A stretch of 61,167 bases of DNA from Saccoglossus kowalevskii (Eukaryota > Hemichordata > Enteropneusta > Harrimaniidae). Below the pieces are notes generated by a model that had not been told where the DNA came from, did no database searches, and saw only the letters and a program-made list of their open reading frames with translations. Numbering within the stretch: the stretch's first letter is position 1; each line of letters opens with the position of its first letter. A program made the translations under genes and the position numbers. This document shows positions 1 to 7,717 of the stretch, piece by piece. Where the stretch lies: positions 1 to 61,167 of the forward strand of contig NW_003109063.1 in the NCBI RefSeq assembly GCF_000003605.2. Direction: 5' to 3'.

Positions 1-15
1 ATACTGTAGAATGTC

Positions 16-87
16 AGCAGCGTTGCGCAGCGGAAGCGTGCTGGGCCCATAACCCAGAGGTCCCTGGATCGAAACCAGGCGCTGCTA
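16..87 (+). tRNA. tRNA-iMet-CAT: initiator tRNA-Met (CAT), unit 0
   Basis: Full length; anticodon 48-50. One change, G9T, just before the D stem. Its unit is cut by the window start. Confidence 0.9.
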
Positions 88-281
88 TGAATTTGAAGTT
101 TTTAACCGTTAATTCTCAAACAACCTGTTGCTGCGAGTTATGTGCCTTAAAAGTTTGCTTTATTAATCCGGAACATTCGTGATTCGCAATCTGCCAAGCG
201 TAACAAATTATGAATGACGAGTAAGTAGGTTGGCAATAACAATAATTATTAACTGGCGCAAAATTTGAGTTGCAAGTAACT

Positions 282-394
282 GTCAGGATGGCCGAGCGGT
301 CTAAGGATTTGACACCTTGCCCTTATTTCAGGGTTATTTATGGGAGATTTCTGGTCCACGAATGTGGGCGTGGGTTCGAATCCCACTTCTGACA
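282..394 (+). pseudogene. tRNA-Leu pseudogene, 14-nt deletion, unit 0
   Basis: The D arm runs directly into the intron (ctaag-gattt). Fourteen nucleotides spanning the 5' anticodon stem and the CAA anticodon itself are gone. T arm, variable arm and B box are intact, so it might still be transcribed but cannot make tRNA-Leu. Unit 23 has the identical deletion. Confidence 0.92.
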
Positions 395-604
395 ATGTTA
401 TTTTACCTTTAGTAACTTAGCAAATTCTCGCCTAGTTTGTGCTCGATATGACATTTAATTATCTTCGTGTTTAGTCGTGATTCAACATTGACAGTAGTTT
501 CGTTTAGTTTCAATTTACAAATACTGAACCGAGATTACGCATTATATTTCATGACATTTACGATAAACTGGACTATTCATACAAGTTGCATATTGAAGAA
601 TGTC

Positions 605-655
605 AGCAGCGTGGCGCAGCGGAATCGTGCTGGGCCCATAACCCAGAGGTCCCTG
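605..655 (+). pseudogene. Truncated initiator tRNA-Met, unit 1
   Basis: Positions 1-51 are present, including the CAT anticodon, then the sequence jumps into the spacer. About 104 bp are lost: T arm, B box, 3' acceptor strand, terminator and part of the spacer. It carries G21T and reads 'ccctga' at the break, like the variant family in units 10, 43 and 69, its likely parent. Same break in units 24 and 77. Confidence 0.93.
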
Positions 656-766
656 AAACATTAGTGATTCGCAATCTGCCAAGCGTAACAAATTATGAAT
701 GACTAGTAAGTAGGTTGGCAATAACAATAATTATTAACTGGCGCAAAATTTGAGTTGCAAGTAACT

Positions 767-893
767 GTCAGGATGGCCGAGCGGTCTAAGGCGCCAGACT
801 CAAGGATTTGATACCTTGCCCTTATTTCAGGGTTATTTGTGGGAGATTTCTGGTCCACGAATGTGGGCGTGGGTTCGAATCCCACTTCTGACA
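767..893 (+). tRNA. tRNA-Leu-CAA: tRNA-Leu (CAA), unit 1
   Basis: Exons match consensus; intron 805-847 with two substitutions (gataccttg and ttgtggg). Confidence 0.93.
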
Positions 894-1110
894 ATGTTAT
901 TTTACCTTTAGTAACTTAGCAAATTCTCGCCTAGTTTGTGCTCGATATGACATTTAATTATCTTCGTGTTTAGTCGTGATTCAACATTGACAGTAGTTTC
1001 GTTTAGTTTCAATTTACAAATACTGAACCGAGATTACGCATTATATTTCATGACATTTACGATAAACTGGACTATTCATACAAGTTGCATATTGCAGAAT
1101 GTCAGCAGCG

Positions 1111-1121
1111 TGGCGCAGCGG
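1111..1121 (+). promoter_or_regulatory. A box of initiator tRNA-Met
   Basis: TGGCGCAGCGG at tRNA positions 8-18 fits the internal Pol III A box (TRGYNNANNNG). It lies at tRNA start +7 to +17 in each copy. Units 9, 58, 71, 73 (C11T, G15T), 20, 34 (G15T), 63 (G18C) and 78 (C11A) carry changes inside it. Confidence 0.9.
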
Positions 1122-1153
1122 AAGCGTGCTGGGCCCATAACCCAGAGGTCCCT

Positions 1154-1164
1154 GGATCGAAACC
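1154..1164 (+). promoter_or_regulatory. B box of initiator tRNA-Met
   Basis: GGATCGAAACC is the initiator form of the TFIIIC-binding B box (GGTTCGANTCC in most tRNAs), at tRNA positions 51-61. The truncated copies (units 1, 24, 77) lack it and should not recruit TFIIIC normally. Confidence 0.9.
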
Positions 1165-1186
1165 AGGCGCTGCTATGAAATTGAAG

Positions 1187-1190
1187 TTTT
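1187..1190 (+). terminator. Short (TTTT) Pol III terminator of tRNA-Met
   Basis: Four T residues 12 bp after the discriminator base. This short form occurs in units 2, 12, 13, 17, 23, 26, 30, 31, 42, 46, 49, 50, 53, 61, 76, 79 and 99. Four Ts is the usual minimum for metazoan Pol III. Confidence 0.8.
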
Positions 1191-1329
1191 AAACCGTTAA
1201 TTTTCGAACAACCTGTTGCTCCGAGTTATGTGCCTTAAAAGTTTGCTTTATTAATCCGGAACATTCGTGATTCGCAATCTGCCAAGCGTAACAAATTATG
1301 AATGACGAGTAAGTAGGTTGGCAATAACA

Positions 1330-1339
1330 ATAATTATTA
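1330..1339 (+). promoter_or_regulatory. A/T-rich TATA-like element upstream of tRNA-Leu
   Basis: ATAATTATTA sits 40 to 31 bp before tRNA-Leu in this and nearly every unit. The position suits an upstream TATA-like aid to TFIIIB placement, but that role is inferred from position and composition only. Confidence 0.4.
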
Positions 1340-1376
1340 ACTGGCGCAAAATTTGAGTTGCAAGTAACTGTCAGGA

Positions 1377-1387
1377 TGGCCGAGCGG
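1377..1387 (+). promoter_or_regulatory. A box of tRNA-Leu
   Basis: TGGCCGAGCGG at the start of the D arm matches the Pol III A box pattern, at tRNA start +7 to +17 in intact copies. Confidence 0.9.
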
Positions 1388-1407
1388 TCTAAGGCGCCAG
1401 ACTCAAG

Positions 1408-1450
1408 GATTTGACACCTTGCCCTTATTTCAGGGTTATTTATGGGAGAT
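1408..1450 (+). other. 43-nt tRNA-Leu intron with anticodon-pairing helix
   Basis: The intron follows G37, the canonical nuclear tRNA intron site. CAAGG (1404-1408, anticodon to first intron base) can pair with CCTTG (1417-1421) across an 8-nt loop. CCCT (1422-1425) can pair with AGGG (1432-1435). C32 (1402) can pair with the third base from the intron 3' end (G1448), matching the A-I pair known to be needed by the tRNA splicing endonuclease. The exact boundary at 1450/1451 rests on exon homology and could slide by a base within the T run. Confidence 0.85.
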
Positions 1451-1474
1451 TTCTGGTCCACGAATGTGGGCGTG

Positions 1475-1485
1475 GGTTCGAATCC
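1475..1485 (+). promoter_or_regulatory. B box of tRNA-Leu
   Basis: GGTTCGAATCC is a perfect B box in the T arm. It is altered in units 15 (GGC), 32 and 92 (ATACC), 63 and 64 (TTGG), 83 and 84 (TTTG), and 94 (GATTC). Confidence 0.92.
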
Positions 1486-1496
1486 CACTTCTGACA

Positions 1497-1706
1497 ATGT
1501 TATTTTACCTTTAGTAACTTAGCAAATTCTCGCCTAGTTTGTGCTCGATATGACATTTAATTATCTTCGTGTTTAGTCGTGATTCAACATTGACAGTAGT
1601 TTCGTTTAGTTTCAATTTACAAATACTGAACCGAGATTACGCATTATATTTCATGACATTTACGATAAACTGGACTATTCATACAAGTTGCATACTGCAG
1701 AATGTC
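1497..1706 (+). other. Leu-to-Met spacer (reference copy)
   Basis: This 210-bp spacer begins with the tRNA-Leu terminator and ends at the next tRNA-Met. It is the most uniform part of the unit. A TATA-like 'tatattt' lies about 62 bp before tRNA-Met, too far for a usual Pol III TATA position, so it is not called a promoter. The sequence just before tRNA-Met has two common forms, 'ttgcatattgcagaatgtc' and 'ttgcatactgcagaatgtc'. No other gene recognised. Confidence 0.85.
1503..1506 (+). terminator. Pol III terminator of tRNA-Leu
   Basis: TTTT within 'ttatttta', beginning 7 bp after the discriminator base. Present after nearly every tRNA-Leu; unit 89 is an exception (three Ts at 53673-53675). 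Confidence 0.85.
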
Positions 1707-1778
1707 AGCAGCGTGGCGCAGCGGAAGCGTGCTGGGCCCATAACCCAGAGGTCCCTGGATCGAAACCAGGCGCTGCTA
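1707..1778 (+). tRNA. tRNA-iMet-CAT: initiator tRNA-Met (CAT), unit 3
   Basis: Exact consensus; anticodon 1739-1741; five-T terminator at 1790-1794. Confidence 0.96.
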
Positions 1779-1789
1779 TGAAATTGAAG

Positions 1790-1794
1790 TTTTT
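1790..1794 (+). terminator. Long (TTTTT) Pol III terminator of tRNA-Met
   Basis: Five T residues starting 12 bp after the tRNA end in unit 3. This is the commoner form in the array. Confidence 0.85.
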
Positions 1795-1973
1795 AACCGT
1801 TAATTCTCAAACAACCTGTTGCTGCGAGTTATGTGCCTTAAAAGTTTGCTTTATTCATCCGGGAACATTCGTGATTCGCAATCTGCCAAGCGTAACAAAT
1901 TATGAATGACGAGTAAGTAGGTTGGCAATAACAATAATTATTAACTGGCGCAAAATTTGAGTTAGAAGTAACT

Positions 1974-2100
1974 GTCAGGATGGCCGAGCGGTCTAAGGCG
2001 CCAGACTCAAGGATTTGACACCTTGCCCTTAGTTCAGGGTTATTTATGGGAGATTTCTGGTCCACGAATGTGGGCGTGGGTTCGAATCCCACTTCTGGCA
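1974..2100 (+). tRNA. tRNA-Leu-CAA: tRNA-Leu (CAA), unit 3
   Basis: Intron 2012-2054 (one change). A71 is G (cttctggca), giving a T2:G71 wobble in the acceptor stem. Confidence 0.92.
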
Positions 2101-2310
2101 ATGTTATTTTACCTTTAGTAACTTAGCAAATTCTCGCCTAGTTTGTGCTCGATATGACATTTAATTATCTTCGTGTTCAGTCGAGATTCAACATTGACAG
2201 TAGTTTCGTTTAGTTTCAATTTACAAATACTGAACCGAGATTACGCATTATATTTCATGACATTTACGATAAACTGGACTATTCATACTAGTTGCATATT
2301 GCAGAATGTC

Positions 2311-2382
2311 AGCAGCGTGGCGCAGCGGAAGCGTGCTGGGCCCATAACCCAGAGGTCCCTGGATCGAAACCAGGCGCTGCTA
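2311..2382 (+). tRNA. tRNA-iMet-CAT: initiator tRNA-Met (CAT), unit 4
   Basis: Exact consensus; anticodon 2343-2345. Flanking changes 'actagttgc' and 'gacgttttt' are shared only with unit 86. Confidence 0.96.
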
Positions 2383-2576
2383 TGAAATTGACGTTTTTAA
2401 CCGTTAATTCTCAAACAATCTGTTGCTGCGAGTTATGTGCCTTAAAAGTTTGCTTTATTCATCCGGAACATTCGTGATTCGCAATCTGCCAAGCGTAACA
2501 AATTATGAATGACGAGTAAGTAGGTTGGCAATAACAATAATTATTAACTGGCGCAAAATTTGAGTTGCAAGTAACT

Positions 2577-2703
2577 GTCAGGATGGCCGAGCGGTCTAAG
2601 GCGCCAGACTCAAGGATTTGACACCTTGCCCTTATTTCAGGGTTATTTATGGGAGATTTCTGGTCCACGAATGTGGGCGTGGGTTCGAATCCCACTTCTG
2701 ACA
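2577..2703 (+). tRNA. tRNA-Leu-CAA: tRNA-Leu (CAA), unit 4
   Basis: Exact consensus; intron 2615-2657. Confidence 0.96.
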
Positions 2704-2912
2704 ATGTTATTTTACCTTTAGTAACTTAGCAAATTCTCGCCTAGTTTGTGCTCGATATGACATTTAATTATCTTCGTGTTTAGTCGTGATTCAACATTGA
2801 CAGTAGTTTCGTTTAGTTTCAATTTACAAATACTGAACCGAGATTACGCATTATATTTCATGACATTTACGATAAACTGGACTATTCATACAGTTGCATA
2901 CTGCAGAATGTC

Positions 2913-2981
2913 AGCAGCGTGGCGCAGCGGAAGCGTGCTGGGCCCATAACCCAGATGTCCTGATCGAAACCAGCGCTGCTA
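2913..2981 (+). tRNA. tRNA-iMet-CAT: initiator tRNA-Met (CAT), 3 nt short, unit 5
   Basis: Anticodon 2945-2947 and acceptor stem are intact, but single bases are missing in CCC, GG and GG runs of the T arm (69 nt total), which breaks the T stem. Nearby spacer also lacks bases in short runs (2890-3020), so uncorrected sequencing errors are as likely as a true pseudogene. Confidence 0.55.
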
Positions 2982-3172
2982 TGAAATTGAATTTTTAACC
3001 GTAATTCTCAAACACTGTTGCTGCGAGTTATGTGCCTTAAAAGTTTGCTTTATTCACTCCGGAACATCCGTGATTCGCAAAATGCCAAGCGTAACAAATT
3101 ATAAATGACGAGTAAGTAGGTTGGCAATAACAATAATTATTAACTGGCGCAAAATTTGAGTTGCAAGTAACT

Positions 3173-3299
3173 GTCAGGATGGCCGAGCGGTCTAAGGCGC
3201 CAGACTCAAGGATTTGACACCTTGCCCTTATTTCAGGGTTATTTATGGGAGATTTCTGGTCCACGAATGTGGGCGTGGGTTCGAATCCCACTTCTGACA
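3173..3299 (+). tRNA. tRNA-Leu-CAA: tRNA-Leu (CAA), unit 5
   Basis: Exact consensus; intron 3211-3253. Confidence 0.96.
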
Positions 3300-3509
3300 A
3301 TGTTATTTTACCTTTAGTAACTTAGCAAATTCTCGCCTAGTTTGTGCTCGATATGACATTTAATTATCTTCGTGTTTAGTCGTGATTCAACATTGACAGT
3401 AGTTTCGTTTAGTTTCAATTTACAAATACTGAACCGAGATTACGCATTATATTTCATGACATTTACGATAAACTGGACTATTCATACAAGTTGCATATTG
3501 CAGAATGTC

Positions 3510-3581
3510 AGCAGCGTGGCGCAGCGGAAGCGTGCTGGGCCCATAACCCAGAGGTCTCTGGATCGAAACCAGGCGCTGCTA
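3510..3581 (+). tRNA. tRNA-iMet-CAT: initiator tRNA-Met (CAT), unit 6
   Basis: Anticodon 3542-3544; C48T turns one T-stem pair into T:G. Confidence 0.92.
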
Positions 3582-3775
3582 TGAAATTGAAGTTTTTAAC
3601 CATTAATCCTCAAACAACCTTTTGCTGCGAGTTATGTGCCTTAAAAGTTTGCTTTATTCATCCGGAACATTAGTGATTCGCAATCTGCCAAGCGTAACAA
3701 ATTATGAATGACGAGTAAGTAGGTTGGCAATAACAATAATTATTAACTGGCGCAAAATTTGAGTTGCAAGTAACT

Positions 3776-3900
3776 GTCAGGATGGCCGAGCGGTCTAAGA
3801 GCAGACTCAAGGATTTGACACCTTGCCCTTATTTCAGGGTTATTTATGGGAGATTTCTGGTCCACGAATGTGGGCGTGGGTTCGAATCCCACTTCTGACA
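3776..3900 (+). tRNA. tRNA-Leu-CAA: tRNA-Leu (CAA), 2 nt short, unit 6
   Basis: Two bases are lost between D arm and anticodon stem (taagagcagactc), removing the D stem 3' side and one anticodon-stem pair. Intron 3812-3854 and exon 2 are normal. Function doubtful. Confidence 0.6.
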
Positions 3901-4110
3901 ATGTTATTTTACCTTTAGTAACTTAGCAAATTCTCGCCTAGTTTGTGCTCGATATGACATTTAATTATCTTCGTGTTTAGTCGTGATTCAACATTGACAG
4001 TAGTTTCGTTTAGTTTCAATTTACAAATACTGAACCGAGATTACGCATTATATTTCATGACATTTACGATAAACTGGACTATTCATACAAGTTGCATACT
4101 GCAGAATGTC

Positions 4111-4182
4111 AGCAGCGTGGCGCAGCGGAAGCGTGCTGGGCCCATAACCCAGAGGTCCCTGGATCGAAACCAGGCGCTGCTA
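4111..4182 (+). tRNA. tRNA-iMet-CAT: initiator tRNA-Met (CAT), unit 7
   Basis: Exact consensus; anticodon 4143-4145. Confidence 0.96.
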
Positions 4183-4376
4183 TGAAATTGAAGTTTTTAA
4201 CCGTTAATTCTCAAACAACCTGTTGCTGCGAGTTATGTGCCTTAAAAGTTTGCTTTATTCATCCGGAACATCCGTGATTCGCAAAATGCCAAGCGTAACA
4301 AATTATAAATGACGAGTAAGTAGGTTGGCAATAACAATAATTATTAACTGGCGCAAAATTTGAGTTGCAAGTAACT

Positions 4377-4503
4377 GTCAGGATGGCCGAGCGGTCTAAG
4401 GCGCCAGACTCAAGGATTTGACACCTTGCCCTTATTTCAGGGTTATTTATGGGAGATTTCTGGTCCACGAATGTGGGCGTGGGTTCGAATTCCACTTCTG
4501 ACA
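4377..4503 (+). tRNA. tRNA-Leu-CAA: tRNA-Leu (CAA), unit 7
   Basis: Intron 4415-4457. C61 is T (gaattccac), a G:T pair closing the T loop and a change in the B box. Confidence 0.9.
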
Positions 4504-4713
4504 ATGTTATTTTACCTTTAGTAACTTAGCAAATTCTCGCCTAGTTTGTGCTCGATATGACATTTAATTATCTTCGTGTTTAGTCGTGATTCAACATTGA
4601 CAGTAGTTTCGTTTAGTTTCAATTTACAAATACTGAACCGAGATTACGCATTATATTTCATGACATTTACGATAAACTGGACTATTCATACAAGTTGCAT
4701 ACTGCAGAATGTC

Positions 4714-4785
4714 AGCAGCGTGGCGCAGCGGAAGCGTGCTGGGCCCATAACCCAGAGGTCCCTGGATCGAAACCAGGCGCTGCTA
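4714..4785 (+). tRNA. tRNA-iMet-CAT: initiator tRNA-Met (CAT), unit 8
   Basis: Exact consensus; anticodon 4746-4748. Confidence 0.96.
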
Positions 4786-4978
4786 TGAAATTGAAGTTTT
4801 TAACCGTTAATTCTCAAACAACCTGTTGCTGCGAGTTATGTGCCTTAAAAGTTTGCTTTATTCATCCGGAACATCCGTGATTCGCAAAATGCCAAGCGTA
4901 CAAATTATAAATGACGAGTAAGTAGGTAGGCAATAACAATAATTATTAACTGGCGCAAAATTTGAGTTGCAAGTAACT

Positions 4979-5105
4979 GTCAGGATGGCCGAGCGGTCTA
5001 AGGCGCCAGACTCAAGGATTTGACACCTTGCCCTTATTTCAGGGTTATTTATGGGAGATTTCTGGTCCACGAATGTGGGCGTGGGTTCGAATCCCACTTC
5101 TGACA
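4979..5105 (+). tRNA. tRNA-Leu-CAA: tRNA-Leu (CAA), unit 8
   Basis: Exact consensus; intron 5017-5059. Confidence 0.96.
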
Positions 5106-5315
5106 ATGTTATTTTACCTTTAGTAACTTAGCAAATTCTCGCCTAGTTTGTGCTCGATATGACATTTAATTATCTTCGTGTTTAGTCGTGATTCAACATT
5201 GACAGTAGTTTCGTTTAGTTTCAATTTACAAATACTGAACCGAGATTACGCATTATATTTCATGACATTTACGATAAACTGGACTATTCATACAAGTTGC
5301 ATATTGCAGAATGTC

Positions 5316-5387
5316 AGCAGCGTGGTGCATCGGAAGCGTGCTGGGCCCATAACCCAGAGGTCCCTGGATCGAAACCAGGCGCTGCTA
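5316..5387 (+). tRNA. tRNA-iMet-CAT: initiator tRNA-Met (CAT), D-arm variant, unit 9
   Basis: Anticodon 5348-5350. C11T and G15T (tggtgcatcgg) alter the D stem and the A box; same pair of changes in units 58, 71 and 73. Confidence 0.8.
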
Positions 5388-5581
5388 TAAAATTGAAGTT
5401 TTTAACCGTTAATTCTCAAACAACCTGTTGCTGCGAGTTATGTGCCTTAAAAGTTTGCTTTATTCATCCGGAACATCCGTGATTCGCAATCTGCCAAGCG
5501 TAACAAATTATAAATGACGAGTAAGTAGGTTGGCAATAACAATAATTATTAACTGGCGCAAAATTTGAGTTGCAAGTAACT

Positions 5582-5707
5582 GTCAGGATGGCCGAGCGGT
5601 CTAAGGCGCCTAATCAAGGATTTGACACCTTGCCCTTATTTCAGGGTTATTTATGGGAGATTTCTGGTCCACGAATGTGGGCGTGGGTTCGAATCCCACT
5701 TATGACA
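5582..5707 (+). tRNA. tRNA-Leu-CAA: tRNA-Leu (CAA), damaged anticodon stem, unit 9
   Basis: The 5' anticodon stem reads cctaatcaag instead of ccagactcaag (one base lost), and the acceptor 3' strand reads ttatgac. Intron 5619-5661. Probably non-functional. Confidence 0.5.
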
Positions 5708-5917
5708 ATGTTATTTTACCTTTAGTAACTTAGCAAATTCTCGCCTAGTTTGTGCTCGATATGACATTTAATTATCTTCGTGTTTAGTCGTGATTCAACA
5801 TTGACAGTAGTTTCGTTTAGTTTCAATTTACAAATACTGAACCGAGATTACGCATTATATTTCATGACATTTACGATAAACTGGACTATTCATACAAGTT
5901 GCATATTGCAGAATGTC

Positions 5918-5989
5918 AGCAGCGTGGCGCAGCGGAATCGTGCTGGGCTCATAACCCAGAGGTCCCTGAATCGAAACCAGACCCTGCTA
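5918..5989 (+). tRNA. tRNA-iMet-CAT: initiator tRNA-Met (CAT), degenerate family, unit 10
   Basis: Anticodon 5950-5952. Changes G21T, C32T, G52A, G64A and G66C leave two mismatches in the T stem and one in the acceptor stem. C32T makes the base before the anticodon T, as in elongators. Units 43 and 69 share the other four changes. Confidence 0.6.
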
Positions 5990-6183
5990 TGAAATTCAAG
6001 TTTTTAACCGTTAATTCTCAAACAACCTGTTGCTGCGAGTTATGTGCCTTAAAAGTTTGCTTTATTAATCCGGAACATTCGTGATTCGCAATCTGCCTAG
6101 CGTAACAAATTATGAATGACGAGTAAGTAGGTTGGCAATAACAATAATTAATAACTGGTGCAAAATTTGAGTTGCAAGTAACT

Positions 6184-6310
6184 GTCAGGATGGCCGAGCG
6201 GTCTAAGGCGCCAGACTCAAGGATTTGACACCTTGCCCTTATTTCAGGGTTATTTATGGGAGATTTCTGGTCGACGAATGTGGGCGTGGGTTCGAATCCC
6301 ACTTCTGACA
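6184..6310 (+). tRNA. tRNA-Leu-CAA: tRNA-Leu (CAA), unit 10
   Basis: Intron 6222-6264. One change in the variable arm (tcgacg). Confidence 0.92.
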
Positions 6311-6520
6311 ATGTTATTTTACCTTTAGTAACTTAGCAAATTCTCGCCTAGTTTGTGCTCGATATGACATTTAATTATCTTAGTGTTTAGTCGTGATTCA
6401 ACATTGACAGTAGTTTCGTTTAGTTTCAATTTACAAATACTGAACCGAGATTACGCATTATATTTCATGACATTTACGATAAACTGGACTATTCATACAA
6501 GTTGCATACTGCAGAATGTC

Positions 6521-6592
6521 AGCAGCGTGGCGCAGCGGAAGCGTGCTGGGCCCATAACCCAGAGGTCCTTGGATCGAAACCAGGCGCTGCTA
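6521..6592 (+). tRNA. tRNA-iMet-CAT: initiator tRNA-Met (CAT), unit 11
   Basis: Anticodon 6553-6555; C49T gives a T:G pair in the T stem. Confidence 0.92.
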
Positions 6593-6786
6593 TGAAATTG
6601 AAGTTTTTAACCGTTAATTCTCAAACAACCGGTTGCTGCGAGTTATGTGCCTTAAAAGTTTGCTTTATTCATCCGGAACATTCGTGATTCGCAATCTGCC
6701 AAGCGTAACAAATTATGAATGACCAGTAAGTAGGTTGGCAATAACAATAATTATTAACTGGCGCAAAATTTGAGTTGCAAGTAACT

Positions 6787-6913
6787 GTCAGGATGGCCGA
6801 GCGGTCTAAGGCGCCAGACTCAAGGATTTGACACCTTGCCCTTATTTCAGGGTTATTTATGGGAGATTTCTGGTCCACGAATGTGGGCGTGGGTTCGAAT
6901 CCCACTTCTGACA
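6787..6913 (+). tRNA. tRNA-Leu-CAA: tRNA-Leu (CAA), unit 11
   Basis: Exact consensus; intron 6825-6867. Confidence 0.96.
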
Positions 6914-7123
6914 ATGTTATTTTACCTTTAGTAACTTAGCAAATTCTCGCCTAGTTTGTGCTCGATATGATATTTAATTATCTTCGCGTTTAGTCGTGAT
7001 TCAACATTGACAGTAGTTTCGTTTAGATTCAATTTACAAATACTGAACCGAGATTACGCATTATATTTCATGACATTTACGATAAACTGGACTATTCATA
7101 CAAGTTGCATATTGCAGAATGTC

Positions 7124-7186
7124 AGCAGCGTGGCGCAGCGGAAGCGTGCTGGGCCCATAACCCTGGATCGAAACCAGGCGCTGCTA
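7124..7186 (+). pseudogene. Initiator tRNA-Met with 9-nt deletion, unit 12
   Basis: Nine bases are missing between the anticodon and the T arm, taking the end of the anticodon stem, the variable loop and one T-stem edge. CAT (7156-7158), acceptor ends and B box remain. It may be transcribed but cannot fold as a tRNA. The next unit has the same deletion. Confidence 0.88.
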
Positions 7187-7380
7187 TGAAATTGACGTTT
7201 TAAACCGTTAATTCTCAAACAACCTGTTGCTGCGAGTTATGTGCCTTAAAAGTTTGCTTTATTAATCCGGAACATTCGTGATTCGCAATCTGCCAAGCGT
7301 AACAAATTAAGAATGACGAGTAAGTAGGTTGGCAATAACAATAATTATTAACTGGCGCAAAATTTGAGTTGCAAGTAACT

Positions 7381-7507
7381 GTCAGGATGGCCGAGCGGTC
7401 TAAGGCGCCAGACTCAAGGATTTGACACCTTGCCCTTATTTCAGGGTTATTTATGGGAGATTTCTGGTCCACGAATGTGGGCGTGGGTTCGAATCCCACT
7501 TCTGACA
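7381..7507 (+). tRNA. tRNA-Leu-CAA: tRNA-Leu (CAA), unit 12
   Basis: Exact consensus; intron 7419-7461. Confidence 0.96.
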
Positions 7508-7717
7508 ATGTTATTTTACCTTTAGTAACTTAGCAAATTCTCGCCTAGTTTGTGCTCGATATGACATTTAATTATCTTCGTGTTTAGTCGTGATTCAACA
7601 TTGACAGTAGTTTCGTTTAGTTTCAATTTACAAATACTGAACCGAGATTACGCATTATATTTCATGACATTTACGATAAACTGGACTATTCATACAAGTT
7701 GCATATTGCAGAATGTC

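Larger units (their letters stand above)
1104..1175 (+). tRNA. tRNA-iMet-CAT: initiator tRNA-Met (CAT), unit 2 (reference)
   Basis: Reference copy of the translation-initiator tRNA, which carries the first methionine to the 40S subunit with eIF2. The acceptor stem AGCAGCG (1104-1110) pairs fully with CGCTGCT (1168-1174), giving the A1:T72 pair typical of eukaryotic initiators; the discriminator is A. The anticodon stem CTGGG/CCCAG closes the loop CCCATAA with CAT at 1136-1138; three G:C pairs next to the loop and C33 are initiator hallmarks. The T stem CCTGG/CCAGG holds loop ATCGAAA, where A54 and A60 replace the T/pyrimidine of elongators. D-stem, A box and B box are intact. No intron; CCA is not encoded, as expected for nuclear genes. 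Terminator is the short form. Confidence 0.97.
1176..1369 (+). other. Met-to-Leu spacer (reference copy)
   Basis: This 194-bp spacer holds the tRNA-Met terminator at its left and an A/T-rich element just upstream of tRNA-Leu at its right. Two linked versions occur across the array. One has a five-T terminator with later 'ctcaaacaacc' and 'gctgcgag'. The other, seen here, has a four-T terminator with 'cgaacaacc' and 'gctccgag'. No gene or RNA was recognised inside it. Confidence 0.85.
1370..1496 (+). tRNA. tRNA-Leu-CAA: tRNA-Leu (CAA), intron-containing, unit 2 (reference)
   Basis: Reference copy of the tRNA that decodes UUG leucine codons. Exon 1 is 1370-1407, intron 1408-1450, exon 2 1451-1496. 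The acceptor GTCAGGA pairs with TTCTGAC with one G:T pair; the discriminator A73 (1496) is a known leucine identity base. The anticodon stem CCAGA/TCTGG encloses CTCAAG...T with CAA at 1404-1406. The long variable arm (CCAC/GTGG) makes this a class II tRNA, as expected for leucine. T arm GTGGG-TTCGAAT-CCCAC is perfect. Exons resemble animal tRNA-Leu(CAA), whose genes also carry introns here. CCA is not encoded. Confidence 0.97.
966..1568 (+). repeat. Reference 603-bp repeat unit (unit 2)
   Basis: A clean example of the unit. Order: 138 bp of spacer, initiator tRNA-Met (1104-1175), 194-bp spacer, intron-containing tRNA-Leu (1370-1496), then 72 bp to the next unit boundary. The promoter boxes, terminators and intron structure marked in this unit apply at the same offsets in the others unless an entry says otherwise. 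Confidence 0.95.

Noticed and set aside
966-1178. Recurrent ~70-residue forward frame beginning MFSRDSTLTV in nearly every unit
   Set aside because: It starts at GTG, runs from spacer straight through tRNA-Met, and its changes between units are plain nucleotide changes with frameshifts and stops tolerated (units 5, 20, 46, 54). It repeats only because the DNA repeats.
1189-1497. Recurrent 77-102 residue reverse frame beginning MSEVGFEPTPTF
   Set aside because: It starts at TTG, is the antisense of tRNA-Leu plus spacer, and reflects the T arm and acceptor stem. No sign of coding selection.
1645-1651. TATA-like 'tatattt' upstream of tRNA-Met
   Set aside because: It lies about 62 bp before the gene, too far for the usual Pol III TATA position near -30, and internal A and B boxes suffice.
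1497-1706. Possible extra small RNA gene (5S, snRNA or similar) in the Leu-to-Met spacer
   Set aside because: No recognisable 5S internal control region, no snRNA proximal element plus TATA arrangement, and no stable long hairpin seen by eye.
1688-1909. Forward frame beginning MHTAECQQRG across tRNA-Met
   Set aside because: Starts at TTG and lies on tRNA-Met in another frame; its length changes with spacer indels.
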